NCBI RefSeq assembly: GCF_900104395.1
Contig: NZ_FMXX01000026.1
Source: Fusobacterium_C necrophorum
GTDB lineage: Bacteria > Fusobacteriota > Fusobacteriia > Fusobacteriales > Fusobacteriaceae
DNA length: 39,250 bases
Strand: one strand, 5' to 3'
The notes below the pieces were generated by a model. That model was not told where the DNA came from. It did no database searches and saw only the letters and a list, made by a program, of their open reading frames with translations. The translations under genes were made by a program, and so were the position numbers. The stretch's first letter is position 1, and each line of letters begins with the position of its first letter. Of the stretch, positions 1-7,443 are shown in pieces.

Positions 1-208
1 AGAGTTTAGATTTGCAAGAGATAGGAAAAGTATGAAAGTGACCGCATTTTTTACAAGAATATTTAACAAAACCTTTGCTAATATCTCTACAAAGTAAAAA
101 TTTATCAAGAGAAAATTTGATAAATTCAAGATGTTCATGCGCAACAAAAGACTTGATAAAATTGAAGATATGTGTTAGATTAGTTAAGAGTAATATTTCT
201 TTAATCAT
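1..208 (-). CDS. IS91-type transposase, N-terminal part (cut by window edge)
   Basis: Reading leftward from an ATG at 208, the frame is open for 69 codons to the window edge. It encodes MIKEILLLTNLTHIF and further on CRDISKGFVKYSCKKCGHFHTF followed by SCKSK. The spaced Cys pairs (C-K-K-C-G-H) in the first 70 residues match the N-terminal zinc-binding domain of IS91/IS801-type transposases, which are HUH-type rolling-circle enzymes. A good ribosome site (AAAGGAGC) lies about 8 bases before the start. The catalytic domain is outside the window, so I cannot tell whether the element is intact. The rightward reading frame over this region is only a shadow of it. Confidence 0.72.
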   Translation of the reverse strand, partial: MIKEILLLTNLTHIFNFIKSFVAHEHLEFIKFSLDKFLLCRDISKGFVKYSCKKCGHFHTFPISCKSKL

Positions 209-263
209 AAGAAGTAGCTCCTTTCTGTATTTTTTTTCGCAATTAAATTTTACAGAAAAAGAG

Positions 264-309
264 AGCCGATTGCAAAAGATTTTTTTAAAATCTGCAATCG
301 GCTTTTTTT
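264..309 (+). terminator. Strong hairpin with T-tract, between transposase and rpoN
   Basis: AGCCGATTGCA (264-274) pairs perfectly with TGCAATCGGCT (293-303). An inner stem GATTTT/AAAATC continues it after a 3-base bulge, and a T-run follows (303-309). It looks like a rightward intrinsic terminator, but no rightward gene precedes it. It may instead be part of the end of the insertion element, since IS91-family ends carry hairpins, or a barrier that isolates rpoN. Confidence 0.6.
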
Positions 310-437
310 ATAACATAAATTATTTTCACTAGATCAAAAAATATTTTATAAAATAAAGAAATTGGAGTATACTTAAAGTATTAGATATTTTTATTAGAAG
401 ATTCTATTTCATTTGTATATTTTTGAAAGGAGAGAAG

Positions 438-1592
438 ATGAAAACAAGTGTAGAACTAGAACAAAAACAAATACTAAAGTTGTCACAAGAAATGAAATTA
501 TCATTTTCTGTCCTTTCCATGTCCTATGATGAAGTATTGAAATTTTGGCTTGGAAAAATAGAGGGAAGTCGTCAATCTACAGAAGATAGTTTTTTCGAAA
601 GCTTATCTCAGGAGGAAGATTTTTTTCAATATTTGGAAAATCAACTGATGTATTTGGAGGTTTCCGAAAACATTCGACAGAAACTGATTTTCTGTATTCA
701 TAGTTTAAATGAAGCCGGTTTTTTGGAACTGAGCGATGATGAACTCCGTCTTCATTTGGGCATTTCCCAAAAAGAATTGGAGGAAGTCTATCAATTTTTA
801 TGGGAATTAGAACCGGTAGGGGTAGGGACTCATAATTTTAAAGAAGCAATCCGTTTACAATTGAAAAAGAAGAATGAATGGGAAGAAATTATTTGGGAAG
901 TGTTACAACATTTGGAATATATTGCAGAGGGACAGGAAGAGAAATTGGCTGAAAAATTAGGAATTGGTCTTGTGCAATTGAATCAGATTATGAAAAAAAT
1001 AAAAGCTTGTAATCCGAAGCCTTCTCGAGGATTTTCTGTAAGAAAAACAATAAAAATCGTACCGGATTTTTATTGGAAATATTCGGAAGGAAATATTGCA
1101 TTGGAGGAAAATAAAGACTTACAGAAATCATTGTACCGAGCGGAGATAAAAGAAACACCGGGAATTCAGATATTGAGAAAATGCATTGAGAAGAGAATCG
1201 AAACCTTACGTAATATTTTGGAATATGTCACAGACTATCAAAAGGATTATCTCTTAGGTTCGGGAGCCTTGAAAACTCTTCATGAAAGAGAAGTGGCAGA
1301 ACAATTGGAGCTTCATGTTTCCACAATTTCACGGGCGATTCAAAATAAATACCTAAAAACAGAAAGGGGAATTCTTTCAGTGAAATCTTTGTTTTGTTAT
1401 TCCGGAGAAAGAGAAGAAATGAAAGTAGAGATTCAAAATTTAATAGAGGGAGAAGATAAGCAAAAACCTTATAGTGATTTAGAAATAGCAAAGTATTTAG
1501 GGCAAAAATTCTTATGGAACATTTCCAGAAGAACTGTCAGTAAATATCGGAAAGAGTTGGGATACTTCTCTTCTTTTCAAAGAAAAAAATAA
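438..1592 (+). CDS. rpoN: RNA polymerase sigma-54 factor
   Basis: This 384-residue protein directs core RNA polymerase to -24/-12 promoters and needs an AAA+ activator to open them. The N-terminal Gln/Leu-rich region I (ELEQKQILKLSQEMKLS) is the activator-contact segment. The core-binding region and a central helix-turn-helix (VSTISRAIQNKYL) follow. The C-terminus carries the RpoN box (SRRTVSKYRKELG), which reads the -24 element. It is shorter than the usual 430-480 residues, apparently through a reduced acidic linker. I chose the ATG at 438 over an in-frame TTG at 423 because AAAGGAG (426-432) sits just before it. It lies directly upstream of a sigma-54 activator and a sigma-54 promoter, so the local operon is an obvious client. 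Confidence 0.95.
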   Translation: MKTSVELEQKQILKLSQEMKLSFSVLSMSYDEVLKFWLGKIEGSRQSTEDSFFESLSQEEDFFQYLENQLMYLEVSENIRQKLIFCIHSLNEAGFLELSDDELRLHLGISQKELEEVYQFLWELEPVGVGTHNFKEAIRLQLKKKNEWEEIIWEVLQHLEYIAEGQEEKLAEKLGIGLVQLNQIMKKIKACNPKPSRGFSVRKTIKIVPDFYWKYSEGNIALEENKDLQKSLYRAEIKETPGIQILRKCIEKRIETLRNILEYVTDYQKDYLLGSGALKTLHEREVAEQLELHVSTISRAIQNKYLKTERGILSVKSLFCYSGEREEMKVEIQNLIEGEDKQKPYSDLEIAKYLGQKFLWNISRRTVSKYRKELGYFSSFQRKK

Positions 1593-1652
1593 AAGGAATT
1601 TAAACACGATTTTATAGAGGAGGTAGATTGTTGTAGAAGGGAGGGGAATTGT

Positions 1653-3044
1653 ATGGGAGAAGATATTTTAAATATTTTTAAAAAAATTGTAGAATCCTCT
1701 TATGATGGCATTTATGTTACGGATGGAGAAGGAAATACTCTTTTTTTGAATCAGGCATATGAGGATATCACAGGCTTATCCATGAAAGAATTGCAGGGGA
1801 AAAATATGGAAGAGCTCGTAAAAAAAGGATTTTACAGTGAGTCCAGTTCCTTGCTTGCTATCAAAAAAAGGAGTGAAGCAAGTATTAATCAAAAATTGAA
1901 AAGTGGAAAAGAAATTTTTGTAACAAGCACTCCGGTGTTTGATAAGCAGGGAAAAATAATTTATGTAGTAACCAATGTACGGGATATGCGAGAATTGGAA
2001 AGACTGGAACAACAATTTTCGAATGTGAAAAAATTGGCAGAAAAATATAAATCGGAATTGGACTTTTTGAAAAAAAAGAATGGAGAAAACGAATCTTCAA
2101 AAAATAGAGAAATGTTAAATATCTTAAAGCTTATTGAAACTACAGCAAAATTTGACAGTTCTATTTTATTAGAAGGAGAAACAGGAACGGGAAAGACACA
2201 TTTAGCTTATATCATTCATGAAAAAAGTCTTCGAAAAGAGAAAGCTTTTATTGAGGTAAATTGTGGAGCGATTCCTAAAAATTTAATAGAATCGGAGCTA
2301 TTCGGTTATGAAAGGGGAGCTTTTACAGGGGCGGATAAAAATGGAAAAATGGGTTTATTTGAATTGGCAAACCATTCCACTTTATTTTTGGATGAAATTT
2401 CGGAATTGTCTATGGAAATGCAGGTAAAATTGTTGAAAGTTTTGGAAACTTCCTATGTCGTCAGAGTTGGAGGAAATAAGAAGATTCCTATTGATGTAAG
2501 AATTATCACGGCTTCCAATAAATGTATCAGAAAACTTGTGGAAGAAGGGAAATTTAGAGAAGACCTATTTTACAGAATCAATGTCGTCAGAGTACACATC
2601 CCTCCTATTCGAGATAGAAAAGAAGATATTATTGACATTGTTCTCACTTTTTTGAAGCAGTTAAATAAAAGATACGGTTTGAATAAGAGAATTTCAAAAG
2701 AAGTGTTTCAGTATTTTTTAAATTATTCTTGGCCGGGTAATATACGGGAAATAAAAAATATGATTGAACAGTTGGTTGTGATTTCTACAACGGAAGAAAT
2801 AACAGAAGATTTATTACCAAAAGAAATGTTACATGCATCAAAAGAAATTTTGGAAGAAGAAAATCAGGTTTATTGTCAAAAATGTATGGAAAAATATTTG
2901 GCAATGAGTTTGAAAGAAGCGACAAATGAGTTCCAAAGAGATGTCATTGAAAAATTGTTGATTGAATTGAAATCTCAGAGAAAAGTGGCAGAACGGCTGG
3001 AGGTCAACCCGAGCACCATTACTCGAAAGTTACAAGAGAAATAA
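1653..3044 (+). CDS. PAS-domain sigma-54-dependent transcriptional activator
   Basis: A 463-residue enhancer-binding protein. Residues about 5-115 form a PAS sensor (YDGIYVTDGEGNTLFLNQAYE), followed by a short coiled coil (about 115-145). The AAA+ domain shows Walker A GETGTGKT (175-182), the sigma-54-contact loop GAFTGA (222-227), Walker B LFLDE (244-248), and arginine-finger and sensor regions through about 390. The C-terminus is a FIS-type helix-turn-helix (AERLEVNPSTITRKL). Its own terminator overlaps the putative upstream activator sites of the next operon, so it most likely switches on the 4-hydroxybutyrate genes. The PAS ligand is unknown. It could sense a metabolite of the pathway, but nothing in the sequence settles this. 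A GGAGGGG ribosome site precedes the ATG. Confidence 0.93.
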   Translation: MGEDILNIFKKIVESSYDGIYVTDGEGNTLFLNQAYEDITGLSMKELQGKNMEELVKKGFYSESSSLLAIKKRSEASINQKLKSGKEIFVTSTPVFDKQGKIIYVVTNVRDMRELERLEQQFSNVKKLAEKYKSELDFLKKKNGENESSKNREMLNILKLIETTAKFDSSILLEGETGTGKTHLAYIIHEKSLRKEKAFIEVNCGAIPKNLIESELFGYERGAFTGADKNGKMGLFELANHSTLFLDEISELSMEMQVKLLKVLETSYVVRVGGNKKIPIDVRIITASNKCIRKLVEEGKFREDLFYRINVVRVHIPPIRDRKEDIIDIVLTFLKQLNKRYGLNKRISKEVFQYFLNYSWPGNIREIKNMIEQLVVISTTEEITEDLLPKEMLHASKEILEEENQVYCQKCMEKYLAMSLKEATNEFQRDVIEKLLIELKSQRKVAERLEVNPSTITRKLQEK

Positions 3045-3052
3045 AAAATAGA

Positions 3053-3107
3053 AAGTATGCAAAAATGAAATATGTTGCAAAAAAGCAACACTTTGCATAC
3101 TTTTTTT
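3053..3107 (+). terminator. Composite terminator of the sigma-54 activator gene
   Basis: AAGTATGCAAA (3053-3063) pairs with TTTGCATACTT (3092-3102), and the T-run continues to 3107. A second perfect inverted repeat, TGTTGC-A6-GCAACA (3073-3090), is nested inside the loop. The outer stem plus T-tract is a standard intrinsic terminator. The nested repeat is also a candidate protein-binding site. Confidence 0.75.
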
Positions 3108-3123
3108 ATGCAAAAAAGCAACA
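3073..3123 (+). promoter_or_regulatory. Two candidate upstream activator sites for the sigma-54 activator
   Basis: Site 1 is the perfect repeat TGTTGC-A6-GCAACA (3073-3090). Site 2 (about 3107-3123) repeats GCAAAAAAGCAACA with a weaker left half. Their centres are about 33 bp apart, close to three helical turns. They lie roughly 85 and 120 bp upstream of the predicted start site of the sigma-54 promoter, the usual range for enhancer-binding protein sites. Assignment to the adjacent activator is inference. Confidence 0.6.
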
Positions 3124-3174
3124 CAATAAGAGAATGTTTCTAAAAAATAATAAAAATATGCGAGATAGGAAATT

Positions 3175-3189
3175 TGGCATATAAATTGC
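3175..3189 (+). promoter_or_regulatory. Sigma-54 (-24/-12) promoter of the 4-hydroxybutyrate operon
   Basis: TGGCATATAAATTGC has the GG and GC dinucleotides at exactly the consensus spacing of the -24/-12 promoter (TGGCAC-N5-TTGC). Transcription should begin near 3200, leaving a leader of about 40 bases before abfD. It is preceded by two inverted-repeat activator sites and follows genes for sigma-54 and an activator. Confidence 0.88.
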
Positions 3190-3240
3190 TTATATTTAAG
3201 TAGAGGCAACAAAATAAAATAATTTAAGGGAGTGATTTGT

Positions 3241-4689
3241 ATGGCATTGATGACGGCAGCTGAATATGAAGAAAGTTTAAGAAAGATGAATATGGAAGTA
3301 TATTTATTTGGAAAAAGGGTAGAGTGTCCCGTGGATGATCCTATCATTCGACCATCTTTAAATTCTGTAAAAATGACTTATGAGCTTGCTCAACAACCTG
3401 AATATCAGGAATTAATGACAGTCATATCTCCACTTACTGGAGAAAGAATCAATCGTTTTGCACATATTCACCAAAGCGCGGAAGATTTGAAAAATAAAGT
3501 AAAGATGCAAAGATTGGTAGGACAAAAAACAGCTTCTTGTTTCCAAAGATGTGTAGGAATGGATGCATTTAATGCTTGTTATAGTACTACATATGATATG
3601 GATCAGGCACTTGGAAGCAACTATCATGAAAGATTTTTGACATTTTTAAAGTATTGTCAGGAAAAAGATTTAACAGTCGACGGAGCTATGACAGATCCAA
3701 AAGGAGATAGAAGTTTATCTCCTTCTCAACAAGTCGATCCTGATCTATTTTTACATATCGTGGAAAGAAGGAAGGACGGAATTGTTGTGCGGGGAGCAAA
3801 AGCTCACCAAACAGGAATTGTAAATTCCCATGAAGTATTGGTGATGCCTACCATTTCCATGACAGAAGCAGATAAGGATTATGCAGTTTGTTTTTCCGTT
3901 CCTGTGGATACAAAAGGGATTAAAATTATTTATGGAAGACAATCTTGTGATACCAGAAAATTGGAAGAAGGATTATTGGATAGAGGAAATCCAAAATTTG
4001 GTGGACATGAAGCTTTAGTAGTATTTGATGACGTGTTTGTACCGAATGAGAGAATTTTTATGGCCGGAGAATATCAATTTTCAAGCAGTTTAGTAGAACG
4101 ATTTGCGGGATTCCACAGACAAAGTTATGGAGGATGTAAAGTGGGAGTCGGAGATGTTTTAATTGGAGCAACCGCTTTGATTGCAGATTATAACGGAACC
4201 AAAAAAGCCTCTCATGTAAAAGATAAGATTATTGAAATGATTCACTTAAATGAAACATTATATGCATGTGGAATTGCATGTTCCAGTGAAGGACATCCAA
4301 CTCCGTCCGGATCGTATGAAATTGATTTATTGTTAGCGAATGTATGTAAACAGAATGTAACAAGATTCCCTTATGAAATTGGAAGATTGGCGGAAGATAT
4401 TGCAGGAGGAGTTTTAGTGACTATGCCATCAGAGGCGGATTATCATTCCCCTGAAATTGGAAAATATGTAGATAAATATTTTAGAGCAGTGGCAAGTGTT
4501 CCTACTTATGATAGAATGAAAGTTTTGCGATTTATCGAAAACTTGATGTTAGGAACAGCTGCAGTGGGATATAAGACAGAATCCTTGCATGGTGCAGGTT
4601 CTCCTCAAGCTCAAAGAATCATGATTAGCAGACAGTCCAACTTGGAAGGAAAGAAACAATTGGTGAAAGATCTTTTAGATATTAAATAA
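3241..4689 (+). CDS. abfD: 4-hydroxybutyryl-CoA dehydratase / vinylacetyl-CoA isomerase
   Basis: A 482-residue Fe-S flavoprotein that dehydrates 4-hydroxybutyryl-CoA to crotonyl-CoA by a ketyl-radical mechanism. The ligands of its [4Fe-4S] cluster known from Clostridium aminobutyricum are recognisable. C100 and C104 lie in ASCFQRC, and a His and a Cys seven residues apart lie in HRQSYGGC. Overall length matches the family (about 490). The ATG at 3241 is preceded by AAGGGAG at 8 bases; an in-frame GTG nine bases upstream overlaps that site and is rejected. It is the first gene behind the sigma-54 promoter and is followed by a NifU-like protein, a CoA-transferase and an alcohol dehydrogenase of the same pathway. 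Crotonyl-CoA would feed butyrate formation or be dismutated. Confidence 0.95.
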   Translation: MALMTAAEYEESLRKMNMEVYLFGKRVECPVDDPIIRPSLNSVKMTYELAQQPEYQELMTVISPLTGERINRFAHIHQSAEDLKNKVKMQRLVGQKTASCFQRCVGMDAFNACYSTTYDMDQALGSNYHERFLTFLKYCQEKDLTVDGAMTDPKGDRSLSPSQQVDPDLFLHIVERRKDGIVVRGAKAHQTGIVNSHEVLVMPTISMTEADKDYAVCFSVPVDTKGIKIIYGRQSCDTRKLEEGLLDRGNPKFGGHEALVVFDDVFVPNERIFMAGEYQFSSSLVERFAGFHRQSYGGCKVGVGDVLIGATALIADYNGTKKASHVKDKIIEMIHLNETLYACGIACSSEGHPTPSGSYEIDLLLANVCKQNVTRFPYEIGRLAEDIAGGVLVTMPSEADYHSPEIGKYVDKYFRAVASVPTYDRMKVLRFIENLMLGTAAVGYKTESLHGAGSPQAQRIMISRQSNLEGKKQLVKDLLDIK

Positions 4690-4706
4690 CAAAGGAGTAC
4701 TGTTTT

Positions 4707-4988
4707 ATGGAAAAAATTCAAGAATACATTAGCACAAAAATTGAACCGTCTTTAAGAGATCATGGGGGGAGTTTGGAGATTGTATTTTATGATAAAGTAA
4801 AACAGGAACTACAATTGAGGTTATTGGGGCAGTGTTGTAGCTGCCCCCACTCTATTGATACTGTTGAAAATTTTATAAAAACAGGATTACAGGAAAACTT
4901 TCCGATGCTACAATGCATTTCCGTGAACACGGGAGTATCGAATGAATTATTGGAAATAGCAAAAAAAATGCTAAGAAGAGAGGAGTAA
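4707..4988 (+). CDS. NifU C-terminal-domain (Nfu-type) Fe-S carrier
   Basis: A 93-residue protein made of a single NifU/Nfu domain, with the scaffold Cys pair in LLGQCCSCPHSIDTVENF. Nfu proteins hold a transient [4Fe-4S] cluster between two monomers and hand it to apo-enzymes. It sits 17 bases after abfD and 4 bases before the CoA-transferase gene, inside the 4-hydroxybutyrate operon. This suggests a dedicated role in loading the cluster of AbfD. That job is inferred from position only. An extra Cys next to the CxxC pair (CCSC) is visible. Confidence 0.88.
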   Translation: MEKIQEYISTKIEPSLRDHGGSLEIVFYDKVKQELQLRLLGQCCSCPHSIDTVENFIKTGLQENFPMLQCISVNTGVSNELLEIAKKMLRREE

Positions 4989-4992
4989 ATTT

Positions 4993-6303
4993 ATGAGTAA
5001 GAATTGGAGAGAGGTATATAAAGATAAGATTGTAACCGCAGATGAAGCAGTAAAGCAAATAAAATCCGGAGATAGACTTATTTTTTCTCATGCTTGTGGG
5101 GAAGCTCAAGAGATTACAGATGCCTTATTAAGAAATAAAGAGTCCTATGAAAAAGTAGAAATTATTCATCTGGTTCCTATGGGAAAAGGAGAATATGCTC
5201 AGGAAGAAAATCAAAAATACTTTTATCATAATTCATTTTTTGGAGGAGGAAGTACCAGAAAAGCCATCAATGGCACTTATGGAGATTTTACGCCATCTTT
5301 TTTCTTTGAAATTCCAAATTTATTTAGAAAAAATGGAAAATTGCCATTAGATGTAGCGATCATTCAAGTATCCGCTCCTGATGAACACGGGTATTGCAGT
5401 TACGGAATTTCTTGTGATTATACAAAGGGAGCAGCAGAAAATGCAAAAATAGTAATAGCACAGGTGAATAAATATATGCCTAGAACTTTGGGAGAAAATT
5501 TCATCCACCTATCCGCAATTGATTCTATTGTGGAATACGATCAACCGATTTTACAACTTAATCCTCCTAAGATAGGAGAGGTTGAGAAAAAAATAGGAGA
5601 GTACTGTGCCGGTCTGATTCAAGATGGAGATACATTACAATTAGGAATTGGAGCAATTCCGGATGCAGTATTGACTTTTTTAAAAGAGAAAAAGCATTTG
5701 GGAATTCACTCCGAGATGATTTCCGATGGGGTAGTGGATTTAATCCTTGCCGGTGTCATTGATAATAGTCAAAAAACCATTCATAAAAATAAATGTATTG
5801 TCTCTTTTTTGATGGGAAGTCAAAAATTATACGACTATGTCCATAATAATCCAGGTGTAGAATTATATCCGGTAGATTATGTAAATCATCCTTTTGTGAT
5901 AGCACAAAATGACAATATGGTTTCTATCAATTCTGCCTTACAAGTCGATTTGATGGGACAAGTGAATGCAGAGAGTATGGGAGCAAAACAATTTAGCGGA
6001 ACAGGAGGACAAGTGGATTTTGTGAGAGGAGCAGCCATGTCGAAAGGGGGAAGATCGATTATTGCTATGCCATCTACAGCGGCAAAGGGAACGATTTCCA
6101 AGATTGTAATGAATTTGGATGTAGGGGCTACGGTAACCACCTCCAGAAATGATGTAGACTATATCATTACCGAATATGGAATTGCAGAGCTAAAGGGAAA
6201 AACCTTACGAGAACGAGCAAAGGCTTTGATTGCAATTGCTCATCCTGATTTTAGAGAACAGTTAACAAAGCAGGCATTAGAAAAATTTCAAAGCTTAGAA
6301 TAG
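4993..6303 (+). CDS. 4-hydroxybutyrate CoA-transferase
   Basis: A 436-residue enzyme of the acetyl-CoA hydrolase/transferase (cat1/cat2) family. It moves CoA from acetyl-CoA or butyryl-CoA to 4-hydroxybutyrate. The catalytic Glu is E241 in HSEMISDGVVDL, corresponding to the Glu that forms the glutamyl-CoA thioester in the clostridial enzyme. The oxyanion/CoA-binding Gly-rich segments (LQLGIGAIPDA; QFSGTGGQVDFVRGA) are present. It lies between the Nfu gene and the 4-hydroxybutyrate dehydrogenase gene in one tight operon. It provides the CoA ester that AbfD needs. Symbols abfT or cat2 are used for homologues. Confidence 0.93.
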   Translation: MSKNWREVYKDKIVTADEAVKQIKSGDRLIFSHACGEAQEITDALLRNKESYEKVEIIHLVPMGKGEYAQEENQKYFYHNSFFGGGSTRKAINGTYGDFTPSFFFEIPNLFRKNGKLPLDVAIIQVSAPDEHGYCSYGISCDYTKGAAENAKIVIAQVNKYMPRTLGENFIHLSAIDSIVEYDQPILQLNPPKIGEVEKKIGEYCAGLIQDGDTLQLGIGAIPDAVLTFLKEKKHLGIHSEMISDGVVDLILAGVIDNSQKTIHKNKCIVSFLMGSQKLYDYVHNNPGVELYPVDYVNHPFVIAQNDNMVSINSALQVDLMGQVNAESMGAKQFSGTGGQVDFVRGAAMSKGGRSIIAMPSTAAKGTISKIVMNLDVGATVTTSRNDVDYIITEYGIAELKGKTLRERAKALIAIAHPDFREQLTKQALEKFQSLE

Positions 6304-6311
6304 GAGGTTAT

Positions 6312-7427
6312 ATGCAAGAATTTTCATTGATACCTAACATTTGCATGATAGAAACTTGCAGAGACTTTTTGGAACAGTTTCAAGTAGGTCAAAAGGATGT
6401 CATTATTACAACAAAATTTTTATACGAAACCTATTTCAAAGATTTCGAGTTAGAATCCCAATTTATATTTCAGGATCAATACGGAGTAGGAGAACCCACA
6501 GAGGAAATGATAGCTTCTATGTATGAAAGTATGAAGGAGATGAACTATTCAAGAATTATTGCTGTTGGAGGAGGAAGTGTCATTGATATTTCAAAGATTT
6601 TCGTACTAAAAAATATCTTCCCTCTTGTAGATTTATTTGATAAAAAAATTCCTGCCACGAAAGAAAAAGAACTCATTATTGTCCCTACAACTTGTGGAAC
6701 AGGGAGTGAGGTAACAAATATCAGCATAGTAAATCTAACAAGTGTCGGAAGCAAAAAAGGCTTGGCAATTCCAGAATTATTTCCGGAATATGCCGTATTG
6801 ATTCCAGAATTTGTTGAAAAGTTACCACTTTCCGTGTTCGCAACCAGTTCTATTGATGCTCTGGTTCATGCAGTGGAATCTTTCTTATCTCCAAAGGCTA
6901 CAGCATACTCGGAACTATTTTCACGGGAAGCCATTCAAAAAATACTCACTGCTTATAGGAATATAAAAGAAGAAGGCTTAGAAAGTAGAGGAAAGTATAT
7001 CAAAGATATTTTAATTGCTAGCAATATGGCGGGAATTGCTTTTGGAAATGCAGGGTGTGCAGCAGTTCATGCCATGAGTTATCCTCTAGGAGGGAAGTAT
7101 CATGTCCCTCACGGAGAATCTAATTATGTAATGTTTACAGAAGTTTTAAAGTATTATTATCGGAAAAATTCCAAGGGAAAAATTGTAATCTTAAATGAAA
7201 TGATCGCAAAGCTTTTAAGTTGTTCTACAGAAAATGTGTATGCTGCTTTAGAGGAACTATTAAATACCTTGCTTCCCAAAAAAAGACTGTCAGACTATGG
7301 AGTTCAAAAACAGGAATTGGAAGAATTTACGAATATTGTAATGACACAGCAACAAAGATTGATGGCAAATAACTATGTTTTTTTAGACGAGAAAGATATT
7401 TATTCTATTTATAAATCCTTATACTGA
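6312..7427 (+). CDS. 4-hydroxybutyrate dehydrogenase (iron-containing alcohol dehydrogenase)
   Basis: A 371-residue group III (iron-type) alcohol dehydrogenase. Visible are the NAD-binding loop AVGGGSVIDISK, the PTTCGTGSEVTN segment, and the metal ligands Asp and His in SSIDALVHAVESFLSP plus two His in HAMSYPLGGKYHVPHGESN. In this operon it should interconvert succinate semialdehyde and 4-hydroxybutyrate, as in the GABA/succinate route to butyrate. Family length is about 370. The start ATG follows TAGGAGG closely, 8 bases after the CoA-transferase stop. No succinate-semialdehyde dehydrogenase or GABA aminotransferase is in the window, so the true entry substrate is unresolved. Confidence 0.9.
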   Translation: MQEFSLIPNICMIETCRDFLEQFQVGQKDVIITTKFLYETYFKDFELESQFIFQDQYGVGEPTEEMIASMYESMKEMNYSRIIAVGGGSVIDISKIFVLKNIFPLVDLFDKKIPATKEKELIIVPTTCGTGSEVTNISIVNLTSVGSKKGLAIPELFPEYAVLIPEFVEKLPLSVFATSSIDALVHAVESFLSPKATAYSELFSREAIQKILTAYRNIKEEGLESRGKYIKDILIASNMAGIAFGNAGCAAVHAMSYPLGGKYHVPHGESNYVMFTEVLKYYYRKNSKGKIVILNEMIAKLLSCSTENVYAALEELLNTLLPKKRLSDYGVQKQELEEFTNIVMTQQQRLMANNYVFLDEKDIYSIYKSLY

Positions 7428-7443
7428 AAAGGAGAGTGTCGGA

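Noticed and set aside
75..332. Rightward 85-codon open frame at the left edge
   Set aside because: It lies over the leftward transposase gene, has no ribosome site, and runs through the hairpin; the leftward frame has clear zinc-binding motifs.
3073..3124. Repeated GCAAAAAAGCAACA units as a tiny CRISPR-like array
   Set aside because: Only two copies, each an inverted repeat, with no cas genes; spacing and position fit activator sites.
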